From positions 10,532,886-10,596,885 of the forward strand of contig NC_088789.1 of NCBI RefSeq assembly GCF_949628265.1: a stretch of DNA of 64,000 nt. The letters are read 5' to 3'. The DNA comes from Cloeon dipterum (taxonomy: Eukaryota > Arthropoda > Insecta > Ephemeroptera > Baetidae). A program made the position numbers and the translations under genes. This document shows, piece after piece, positions 1-10,972 of this stretch (positions are counted from its first letter, which is position 1; the number at the start of each line of letters is the position of its first letter). The notes beneath the pieces were generated by a model. That model was not told the origin of the DNA. It was given only the letters and a program-made list of their open reading frames with translations, and ran no database searches.

Positions 1-3000
1 TTTCCCAATTGCAACAGTTGCACTGTTACAGTCAACTTCGTGCAAATATTAGACAATAACGTGAGTTCACTTATTTTGTGATTCAATCTCTTGTTATAAT
101 GAGCAAATCAATTCAGGGACCCCAAGAAGATGCTCAAGAAATACCAGGCACAGAGGTAGAGGTATCCAGGTCTGCTTTCAAAGACAATTCCTCACACTAC
201 ACCTTGGATGGAAAAAGAGTTCAGTTCAAAGACATTGCGGTCAAGCTGCAGAACCATGGTGTAGATCTTACCAATGGACGATTCCTCATTTTGCAGGTTA
301 GCTCTGTCATGCCTAATCAATCTTGTTGATGATTCTAACATTCTATTTTTGTTCAGGGTGAAGTTGAGCAAATTGCCCAAATGAAACCTAAGGCTGAAAA
401 TGAGAATGACACTGGATTGCTAGAGTTCTTGGAAGAGATAATTGGAACCCTGCGATTCAAGGTTTGATTAAATTGATTCATAAAAATCTATCTGGGCTTT
501 GAGCAGTTTCCCACAATTTACTTATTAATTTAACACGTGTGATCAGGAGCCTCTTGCAAAGGCAACTGTCCTTGATGCAGAAATGGAAGAAAACCGAGAA
601 TCCCACAAAGCCAAAGCTGACAATGCGCAAATGCAACTTCAAAATTTGGAAGAAGGCAAAAATGCAGCTATCTCTTACTTGGAGGAGGAAAATAAGTACA
701 ACAGAGCTTGGCACTTCATTGCGCAAAAAAACTGGTTCGTCTAGATTTGCTCAATTGAAACTTGCTGACAATTAAATTCGCAGCTACAAATCTTCAAAGA
801 AGATTGACCGGAAGGAGGAAAAGCTGAATGAAAAGAAAGAAGAATGCAACAAAGTGAAAGAAGAGCTTGCCAGCTTTGAAGAGAAAAGTAAGGATTTAAG
901 AAACAACATGAAGCAGAAAGAAGAGTAAGTTTTTGTTTATATTTCATTCAATTTTTATTTGGTTTCAAATGGTTCATCATTATTTCCCCCATACATTTGT
1001 CATAATATCCTGACAAATAAATCATGTAACGTAACTTGATGTTAATTTTTCAGTGCTATTAAAGATTGCAAGGGCCAAAAAGAAGAACTTGACAAAAAGT
1101 ACAAGGAGAATGACGCTGAATTCGCGAAAATTGCTGCAAACATGACTGAGAAGAACAATAGGCGAAAGAAGATGGGTGATACTATCAAGAACGAAAGAAA
1201 GAAGGTGAGGCATTACATGTTTAAGTACAACTTTCTAAATTCGTATTTTAGCTGGAGGAAATGGAAGGACTTCCTGAGAAAAATCAGAAAGATATCCAGG
1301 ATTTGGAGAAAAACATCACGCGGCATGAAAGTGAGAAAGTAGAGCTTGAAAAGAAATTGATGGACGCTACTGAAACACTTCAGCAGCAAGTTCAAGAGCC
1401 ACAAGACCAGCTAGTCGGTCTGGAAAAAGAGTTAGCTGGCCTTTCAAAAACAAAGGAAGAAAAAGCTGCAACTGTAAGTTCCCTTTAGCAATAATTGTTA
1501 TCTTAACTACAGTCATTATATGTTTTGCAGTTGCAAATTGCTCAGTCTAAGTTGGACTTGGCTACTAAATCCGAAAACCAGGATAAAGAAAAGCTGGATG
1601 GATTGAGGAACTCTCTTGACGCAACCACCAATGGCTTGAAAGAGAAGCAACAGTAAGCTCATATATTTTAAATATCCTGTTGTATTCATGAGATTTTTCT
1701 CACAGGCGATTGGAAGCGGTTAAAGCTGAAATTCCGGGTATAAAATCAGAGTTGCTAGGGGTTAAAGAAAAACTTGGTACTGAGAAAAACGACAGGGCTC
1801 AAACCGAGCAGAAATTAGCCCAGGCTAAGGTTGAGCTTGATGGCGCCCGCACCGCTGCCAGACTTGCCACCAGCAACAACCGGGTTGTAAATGCCCTTAA
1901 AGAGGAATGTTCTGCTGGCAGGATCCCTGGAGTGTATGGTCGTCTTGGAGACTTAGGTGCCATTTCTGCCCAATATGACTGCGCCATCACGTCTGTTTGT
2001 GGATATTTGAACCATATTTTGGTTGATAGTGTGAGTTTCAAATCTATCGATTTTGCAGACACCTCTTAAATTTTTGTTAACCCTTTTCTATTTTTATTAT
2101 TTTTTGCAGGTTCAAACCAGCGCTAAATGCATGCAATTTCTGCGATCGGCAAACTTGGGAAAAGCTAGTTTCATCGCTTTAGACCAACAGCAGAAATTTG
2201 CTAACACCATGAAACAGCGATATGACGCTCCCGAGAATGTGCCTCGTCTCTTTGATTTGATCAAGGTTGAAGACGAAAGGGTCCTCCCTGCCTTCTACTT
2301 TGCTGTAAGAGACACTCTGGTCGCGAATGACCTCAATCAGGCAACCAGGATTGCACTTGGGGCAGTGCGTCGTAAGGTTGTTGACTTGAAAGGCAACATT
2401 GTTGATCCAGGCGGTGAGCATGATCTCTTTTTTTATTCAACGGCCAGTACTGAATGGTATTGCAGGCGCTATGACTGGAGGAGGAAAGGCAAGGCGTGGT
2501 GGCATGGGCCAAAAGGTTACCGCCGGACTTGTGGAAGAGACTCAAGTTGACTATACGCCTCAGCTGAAGCAATCCATTGAAGAGCTGGAAAGCAGGATCA
2601 GAAAGCTGACTCCAAGCATTGCAGCTTTGGAGAAGCAAGAGGGTAAACTGCAGAACAAGTTAGTGGAGCTTGAAACTGAGAACAAGCGTCTGCACATGGA
2701 CATTCAGGTATTAGCAATTACAAAATAATGTATATCACATGGGTTCTATACTTATACACAGGGCTGAGCATGGGAATAAATCGGTTTTTTGCAGATCCGT
2801 TTTATCCGGCTAGGTTTTCCCGTTATTTTGCAAACAAATTTTGCAGCTATTGATTTTTGCCTTTTTAGCCCTCTCACCAACTTTTTTAGGCAAAATTATA
2901 TTAAGTTTATTTTTAATCAGATTTTTTTACAAACAAATTGTTGAAAAATACTAAGAGCTGTAAACTCTAGATTATCATTTTCCGTTTAACATTATGTTTT

Positions 3001-5948
3001 TATGGTAAAACTGATCAATTTTGAGTTCTTTATATTATGTGCAATATTTTGCACAAAACTGGTAAAAACCACTGAACTGCGAGTTAGGGAAACTCCCTGG
3101 GAGATTCCCTGCCCTGCTTATACATGGACATGAAAACCTTAATGTTTAATTGGTAATTTTTAAATTGCTTTGAATTTTGGGAAGGTTAAATAATCTTTTT
3201 TAATACTGATAAATTCAAATGATATTTCAGCACCTGTCTAAGAACATTCCAGCCTTAGAGCAACAAATTAAAATCCAGCAAGATAAAGTGAACAAAAATG
3301 TCACTGATCAAGCTGAAGTTACAAAATTGGAGACAGAACTCAAGAAGGCTAAGAAAGGTTGGCATTGATAGTAGAAATTACTTAAATCAAATAATAATCA
3401 CAAATTAATGTAAAGACATGGAAACTGCAAGCTCTGCAGCTAAAGATGTTGAATCCGAAGTTGACAGTCTCCGCAAGCAAATTGAAAACATAAGAAATAG
3501 CACAGTGGGTGGCTTAGGCAACAAGGTAAAAGAGCTGGGCAAGAAAATAAGCAAGGCACAAGCAGACAGGACTAAATTGGCTGCTGCGATCGCATCCAAT
3601 GAGAGGTGAGAAATCTCAAAAACATCATATTTGATATTTTACACCTCTTGGACTTCTGATCACAGAAACATGGAAAAATGCCAGATGAAAATCACAGACC
3701 TTGAGGAGGACATTGAGAAAATGAAGCAGGAGCTTCTCCAAATGAAAGAGCAGAAGGACAAAATTGCTGCTGACAGCAAAGAGTTGCTCGAGCGGAGAAC
3801 AGTGCTGGGAGTAAGTCTGCGTTGAGTTATCATAAATTTTAGTTGCTAATCGAGTTTGCAGGAGAAAGAGATGCAACTTCAGGAGGAGTATGATGCTTTC
3901 AAAAAGGAGCTTAATAAAAAGCATTCGGAGGAGAAAGACATCAAGAGTAGGAAAATTGATTTGGACAGGGAATTGGAGAAGCTCACTGAAGAACTTAATG
4001 AGGCCAAAGCTGAACTGAAACGTCACAAGAGCTCTGTATGTCAACTAAATATTATTAATGATTAATCTGGCTAACATCTATCTCGCAAACAGTTCAAGGT
4101 GTTGAAATTAGAAAATATTCCTGGGAAAGAACCAGAAAAACCATTTGAAGAGATTCCAGTTGAGGAGCTAGAGAACTTTGATGTGAAAGATTACAACTAC
4201 ATTGTGGCCAACTTTGATGACGTTATTAAGAAAAACAAACCAAACTTGGACATCATCGATGAGTACCGAGCAAAGGTAGTGCGCATTAAATTTGAAATTT
4301 TGGTATGTAAATAATTTTAAATATTTTCAGGAAACTCAATTCATATCTCTGTGTGATGCCTTGGAAGAAGCCACTGCCAAAAGAGATGAAGTGAGGAACT
4401 TCTTGAACCAGGTCAAGAAGCAGCGATACCAAGAGTTCATGGCTGGCTTCATGATCATCAACCAGAAGTTGAAGGAAGTGTTCCGCATGATCTCCATTGG
4501 TGGTGACGCTGAACTTGAGTTGCAGGACACTTTCAATCCCTTCTTGGAGGGAATAGCTTTCAGGTATATTCATGGTACACCAACAGGCGTAATAATTCTC
4601 ACCGCTGCCACTCTTTAGTGTCCGTCCACGCAACAAAGCGTGGACTCAAATTGATCGTCTCAGCGGAGGCGAAAAGACGCTATCTTCGCTTGCTCTGGTT
4701 TTCGGGCTTCACTACTTCAAACCCTCTCCATTTTACATGATGGATGAAATCGATGCTGCCCTTGATACCAGAAATGTCTCCATCATTGGGCATTATATCA
4801 AGGTAAGAAATTAGCCACATGATGTCTAACGAGGTTTTACTTGTTTTCATTTCAAAATTTATTCAAGCCAATTATTTTATCAGTTAAAGTCATTATATCC
4901 TGTAATTTTCATCCTGAAAAATAAGAACTACTTAAAAAAATAAATTAATATTGAAATTTTTAAAACTGTTCCGCTTTGCATGCTATAAATTCATCATACA
5001 TAGAATCATTTTAAAAAATTATGACGCTTTTGTTTGGGTTGGTTAAATATCATCCGCCAACTGATTTATTTGTTTTATAGAATGTGTCAAATTTGCATTT
5101 CTTACTCAAAGAAGGAGAAATAAAAACGAATTGAATTGAAAAAAGGAACAGAGAGAAAATATGAAACTCTTTCTGTGTGAATCTGCTGACACTGCAGAGC
5201 CAAGAGCGTTGTAGTCAGAATGTTGAGTTGCAGATATTATGAAGCTTTTTCTTACTAGTCAGCATTTTCAAGAAGTATTGAATTTACTGAGGCAAGCATC
5301 ATTGAAAAAAAACTTTTTCAGAAATTCACAGTCAACTGCCAGTTCATCGTGATTTCCCTGAGAGCCGAAATGTACGATTTATTCGAGCGCAGGATTATCG
5401 GCGTATTCAAGCCTGATGGCTGCACCAGGACAGTTGCCATAGACCCGAGGGAATTCAGCAAATCGCATCTTAAACAGCCGTCGCCGCCACCCAGGAACCA
5501 AAAGAAAGCAAAGCCTGCTAGCAAACCTACGGCAGCGGCACCAAGTGCGCCTGCTGACCCCGCTCCAATGCAACCTCCAACTGCCCCTGCACCACCAAGG
5601 AAGTCCAATCCTGCCAAGAGAAGGCGCTTCATGAAGCAAACAGACGAGGAAAGCGCCGACGACTCAACAGCCTCATCTCTACCCGATTCTCTTGCTGAAG
5701 AAAACTTAGGAAGTGAGCTCCAAACCATACCCGACACCCCAGAGAGAGAGGCTGCTGCTGAAATGACTATACCCGAAACTCCTGAAAGTGCTGACGAGGA
5801 GGATGAAGAAGTGGACCCACCAGCAAGTAGTGCTGCAGAGCAATCTCCTCAATCATCTCCTTCTGAGAAAAAACGGCCCCTAAGACGCAAAGCCTCTAAA
5901 TCTCCCATGGCTGAGCCAACAAGATCGTCAAAAAGAAATCGAAAATAG
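1..5948 (+). CDS. SMC4: Condensin subunit SMC4 (5'-partial)
   Basis: SMC4 is the ATPase subunit of condensin that pairs with SMC2 to compact mitotic chromosomes. Nineteen exons are visible: 1-60, 117-296, 357-461, 547-734, 784-924, 1054-1204, 1252-1473, 1531-1652, 1706-2030, 2110-2413, 2466-2707, 3231-3357, 3416-3605, 3666-3810, 3862-4035, 4093-4275, 4331-4563, 4619-4802 and 5322-5948. They sum to 3,903 nt, or 1,300 residues plus stop. The first residues (around NSCTVTVNF) match the part of the SMC4 head after Walker A, so roughly 150-250 N-terminal residues lie outside the window. A coiled coil follows, then a hinge (exons 1706-2707, with GVYGRLGDLGA and MTGGG), a second coiled coil, the C-loop LSGGEKTLSSLALVFG, and the Walker B/D-loop DEIDAALD. 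FDVKDYNYIV and NFLNQVKKQRYQEFMAGF are also SMC4-like. A tail of about 160 residues, rich in Pro/Ala then acidic, with TP sites, follows the head. Identification is secure from the motifs. Confidence 0.97.
2759..3116. mobile_element. hAT-like MITE in an SMC4 intron
   Basis: A 358-bp insertion occupies most of the 523-nt intron 2708-3230. It begins CAGGGCTGAGCATGGG and ends TTCCCTGCCCTG. It is flanked by the exact 8-bp duplication CTTATACA (2751-2758 and 3117-3124). CAGGG termini with 8-bp duplications are typical of hAT transposons. There is no transposase ORF, so it is non-autonomous. Related copies are at 34645-34930 (inverted relative to this one) and, in part, from 26699. Without it the intron would be about 157 nt. 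Confidence 0.8.
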
Positions 5949-6022
5949 TTCATCTTGGCTTGTTGAACTTTTATTGAAATTACATTATTATTTGTAGTCT
6001 GCACTCTTATGAATTTTATCCG

Positions 6023-6028
6023 AATAAA
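6023..6028 (+). terminator. SMC4 poly(A) signal
   Basis: AATAAA lies about 75 nt after the SMC4 stop codon in an AT-rich 3' UTR. It is the first canonical polyadenylation hexamer downstream. Confidence 0.6.
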
Positions 6029-6423
6029 ATATTAAAAACATTTTGGTATAGGAAAACTTTTTTTAAATATCAATTATATTCCTACAAAAAGGAAAGCTTT
6101 TAAGATGTTTCATTCAATAACATACATTTATTTGATTTTGACACTAATAACCATGTCAAGGCGTTTTCTTCTTCAAAAGTAATATTTAACAGCATTTTTA
6201 GATGTAACCAATAATGTAAGCTGTTGTACTTAATGATTACAAACCGGATTCCTATTTTTTATTCAAGCCTATTCTACCTGTGTGCTTATTAAACAACGCA
6301 GCTTTTCTACTCTAGGGGATATGGATCAGAGCTGCTTTTACAGACGCTGAAACATTTGTAATAAAACTAAATCTTGTCATAGCTGTTTCCTTTATACTCA
6401 GGAAAAATAATCATCAATCAAAA

Positions 6424-6782
6424 GTTCGCTGGCTTGCATTGTTAAGGCATTCCTATTCCAGGGAGTGACAACTTGTCAAGGTAATGGAAGATGTTAGAGC
6501 ATTTCGGGGATCTAATACCGGCTGCCCAAGGTCATAGATGACAAAAGGTGGTTTTAGTTAAGCGACTCCAAATGCTCTACGAGCTGCGAGGTGCACCAGC
6601 GTCGACCCGTCCGTCACGCATATAGATGGGTTTCGCTCCTTCCCAGCAGCTTTGTGGAACAACTTTTGGCGTTTCAATGAAAGATCGGAGCTTCTCATCA
6701 GGCCCTATAATTGTGTTATCAGCTCAGCGATGTTATTGCAAGGGACTCGGTGAGCTCATAGTCCACGGGATGCGCATAGTTT
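6424..6782 (+). repeat. R1 dispersed repeat, copy a
   Basis: A diverged copy of a roughly 350-420-bp family. Shared landmarks include GCATTGTTAAGGC near the start, TCTAATACYGGCTNCCCA, CATAGATG then GCAAAAGGTGG-like sequence, GGCGTTTCAATGAA, and GAGCTCATAGTCCACGGGAT near the end. Other copies are at 23653-23986, 39187-39606 (minus strand) and 40781-41162. The minus-strand copy keeps a poly(A) tail, so the family is retroposed (a SINE or the 3' end of a non-LTR element). I see no complete protein. Confidence 0.7.
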
Positions 6783-8391
6783 AACCTTTTTTAATTAAAA
6801 AAACCAAAAAGATCCGACTCACGCTCAGTCAGGAGTCAGGTGAGATTTATTTTTGAGGCAGTTAGGCAGTAACAAAAAAGTTGCATGTTGTGTGACAGTA
6901 CAGAGTGACGAGACAACGTAGTTTCACTTTTCAATTTCAAATGAATCATTTTATCAAATAATGTTTTACAAGTTATCTTTTGTATTATGGAAAAATATAT
7001 TATTTTTAAATACTTTAAAGGAGATTTAAAATAATTACTTCTGACAAATAAAGTTTAGTTTTTGAATTTTGAATCACAATTTACTAGGAATAATAGTAAT
7101 TTGTTTATGGAAAAAATTATATTCTGTCTGATATTCTATCTGTGGTGCAACGAAAGCAAATGGCTTGGGTGATATCGAGCGGAATGAACCGTGCTGCACA
7201 AAAGTTGAGAAACCGCATATGTCCTTAAACTTTGAGCTACGGGGTATTTGTACTTAAGTCTGGACAGCATATGCGTATGGTTACGATGTTCTGATTTCTG
7301 ATAAGTCCTTTATCACAACATATTCGGTACGCTTTCTGGGAATAAAAACGTTAGTGATCACACGCGTTGGTTGTGGACTAGCGAAAGTTTCATTTGTATT
7401 GAATATTCTAGGTCAGTTCGTTACAATAATTAACTTCATTTTTCACTTCAGGAAGCACGTTGGTAAATAGTGCGTTAATAATTTGGATTTTTACAGTTAT
7501 CCATTTTATTTTTCAACTTATTTCTTCATATTTTTAATTTTCTATTAACTTATTTTTGGCCAGTTGTTTTATTTTTATTTTCCAAATAAATCCTATATTT
7601 ATCGTGACCATTAAAGTTACATTTAAAGGATAATTTTTGATTTGCTATGATGAATGAAGTTTCGGCTGTACTCACGATTCGTGCAAAGAAGTCTATTTTT
7701 CTTTGTTGAACTTTGCAGAAGTCTTTGCTTTTTGGAAAATTATTGCATCGCGCAATACACTGTTTCGTCAAGTTGCGAGAATGCGGCTTGAATAGATTTC
7801 ATTTAAATTTTTGTAGGCTCGATTATCTACATCACACAAAAATATTTAAATTAACCTTTTGTAACTAGCCAGTCAGTTCTTTTACTCCTCTTGTCCCACC
7901 TTGATTTCCAGATATTTTAGGAAATTGAGTAACAATTGGGTGTTAATTTAATGCATACACATTAATTATTGAAATGGGCTAATTCAATTTTATTATCATT
8001 GAAGTCAGAACAGAAATCCATTTATTTTGCCTCTTTTGGATCTATTATTCCACCTTCCATTAAGGAAATTGATGCGTTTTTCTATTTTTGGACGCGCATC
8101 TCAAAGCTCTTTGACGCATTTAGGAATGCGGCCCGCTGCACCTGCACCTGCATCCTCATTATTTGTCTCGGCTCCATGAGAATATGAGATTACATCAGGC
8201 TTAACTATAGAATCCCTCGAAATTTATTGCTTTTCATCAATTGCGCCTTTTTTATGGGAACGCATCATTAAGGGTTATTTCCACTTAACACGTATATATG
8301 GTATTTTTGATCTGGGCTATTTTTGCTCAAGAAGCTTCTGGCGCGTTTTGATCTGTTCGTGCTTCGTGCTCAATTATGATTCTGAATATAT

Positions 8392-8513
8392 ATGGAAAAA
8401 TTACAGTTTCCGTCGGGTTAAAAATCTCACCAGTTCTTATGCGAGAATCCCATGTAAAAATATGTGTGGCAAAAACTGTATAAGTAGAGGCTAAAAGTGT
8501 AATTTTACCATAA
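8392..8513. mobile_element. R2 short MITE, copy 1
   Basis: A 122-bp element bounded by inverted ends TATGGAAAAATTACAGTTT and AAAGTGTAATTTTACCATA. The interior shares CCAGTTCTTATG and GAGAATCCCATG with copies at 29788-29892 and 39042-39160. No protein is encoded. A TA target duplication is possible but cannot be separated from the terminal TA. Confidence 0.65.
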
Positions 8514-10754
8514 GGTTAACCGAGCTGCAAAAGATTAATTTAAACATTGTAAGATTTAGACGATCGAGTCTACACTTCTCCCTGTTTACCTCCCATCTGC
8601 GCCTTTTTCAGGCAGTTTCACAACACCTGCCATTCAGAAACAACTTTTAGAAACGAACTATAAAAGCATTACAACCGACCAGCACTTGCGGCAGAGTCCT
8701 GGCCAAGCGCAATTGCCGAACGGCTCGCTAATGTTCTCATTCGACGAAAACGTCAAAACTGGCACCAAAATTGAAGTATTCTATTTCTATATCACAGTTA
8801 TACTATGCAGCCCGTTTAATTTCAATTCCTATAGATTGCGGTCGATTCAGTGACGTTATAGATTTCATGTAGGTTTGATTAAAAATTAATTCAAAAAATG
8901 TCGTTCAGCAATATTTTATTAAATTTTCGCGAATATATTTAGGATTGAGTAATTTTGTGCCAGATAGGCTGCGCTCGTAATATAACGAGGTATTTATTGT
9001 ATTGGCCCTAGCAAGATTAAACAAGAATATAATATTTAAATGGCTGGTTGATAACACTGACGATAAACCTGGAACCAATTAACTTTTAAAGAATAATAAA
9101 TAACACTGTTTACAGAAACAGCGTCTTGTCAAAAAGCACCCTCGCCCTTGTCATAAATCTACATTTTTGTTATTCTCCTAAGCCCACACATGTGCATGTC
9201 GAATTGGCCTAGCCTGGTCGTACACAATAATAGTTTCCATATAGAAAAACACGTCTGGACATCATGCAGAGAGGGACGCTTCTCACAGTCCTATTAACAT
9301 TTCAAGTAAAATGAATTTCTTTTAGCCGTCAAAGTTGGTGTTTTTATATCCCTGGTCACCCAAGGATAATTCATCATTGCACAAGTATTGAGTTCATTTA
9401 TTATTGGTTTTCCATAGATTTAATTACCTATTTTATTGCACTATTTATAGCGAAATTTATTTTATTCATGCTAAAATAGCATACAGGTATATTACAGAGA
9501 TGGTTCAGCTTTGTTTGCGCACACATTGGAAACGCCTAATCTCAGAACACAACTGAAAATAATGCAAACGCGAGGTGCGAGAGTTGAATTATCAGAGCCG
9601 TTCACTACTTTACTGGCTGTGCTGACCTTGGCTTCGACTGCATCCTGTGAAGGGCAAAGGGGCTGTGAGAAGGCATTTTTATACAATGGGGTGTAAAAGC
9701 TGAACAACAAGATAAATGGAATTTTGGTGAGGCAGATAGAGAGTGAGAGAGAAGCTTGAAGTTTAGGGCACAAAAGCAAGGGGAGGCAGTAAGCACATGA
9801 CAATTTTTGGGGGAAGTATAACAAAGGAATCGTCCGCAGCAGCGGGTGTCTTGCCTGCGTATACCATCTGGATAGACCCTCAATTCCTTACACGCGCTCT
9901 ACCGCGACGTTCGCGTCAGCTTCTCTTTATTTTTTAATGCATTTTAGATTCAAAGTGATTTTATTGCGGATCAGCAGGGCAACTATGCTCCACACCTCCC
10001 CACATTCAGAACACATTTTACTTCAAAGATTTTGGCTACAAAAATGTTTATCCTGCACAAATATTATAGTTGTTTATTATTTAATGTCGATTCATCTTTT
10101 AAATCAACTTTTAATTTCTGAAAAAAAAACGATACTGGTCAGTAAATAAGCCAATTTTATACATAATAATGTCATGAAACGGATCTTCTCCGGTCGCGGC
10201 AGGCGACCGCGCGTCGCGCCTTGAAAATATGTGCTGGGGCGGAGTTGCGGCAGAACAGACCGTGTCACGTCAAATTTTTGATGAAATGTTTCTATTACTT
10301 TATTTTTCTTTCAGCCCGCGTGCTCTCCGCGTCTCTTATATTTTTACCACGCATTCCTGTCCCTTTATTGTTATCACCATATCCTGTAGTGGAGCAAGGA
10401 ACAAACACTGTTTACCTCGAACCATAAGGCGATCTCTCGAAGCAGGTAGTCTAAGCCCAGTGCTGTTGCCGTGAAGGCATAGCTACTGAAGTGGATTATC
10501 CGACCGAATTTTATTGCATGTAAGTAACAAAGTATTGGTTGCTTCGTCAGATTTTTTTGATAGTGACAAAAAAGGCAGGAATTTAGGATAACAGCAACAA
10601 AACAATAATTTTCTATCCGATATTTTTTTTATTAAAAATCCATTTGTCATTAAGGCGAGAGAACGGGAACGACTTTTCAATCTATGCACAGAATTGCTAG
10701 CATGAAAACAAGTACAATAAGAGTCTTGAATTTATGACAGTGTAATATAAACAT

Positions 10755-10760
10755 TTTATT
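10755..10760 (-). terminator. Poly(A) signal of the MYND-like gene
   Basis: AATAAA on the minus strand (TTTATT on plus), about 215 nt downstream of the stop codon at 10973-10975. Confidence 0.5.
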
Positions 10761-10972
10761 TAGAAATTATTCCATTAATTTGTAAGATAGCTCGCTGGAT
10801 AAAACAAAAAATCATTTACAAACATTGTGATAATGTTGAAGAACTTAATCCCATTTTGTACATGTATTTTTAGCACACTCCATCAGATGGAAGCGAGATC
10901 ATAATATTTAAATATAAATGCAAATTAACATTTCTTGTTCAAGCATTGAACGTGGTAGTTAAGAGTTGAACG

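Larger units (their letters stand above)
5949..10760. other. Intergenic region between SMC4 and the MYND-like gene
   Basis: There is no convincing coding exon in about 4.8 kb. ORFs here are short and lack compatible splice sites or recognisable motifs. The region contains the SMC4 3' UTR, a copy of the R1 poly(A)-type repeat (6424-6782), a copy of the short R2 MITE (8392-8513), and a small GC-rich patch near 10185-10260 with a GGTCGC...GCGACC palindrome. The two genes converge here. Confidence 0.6.
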
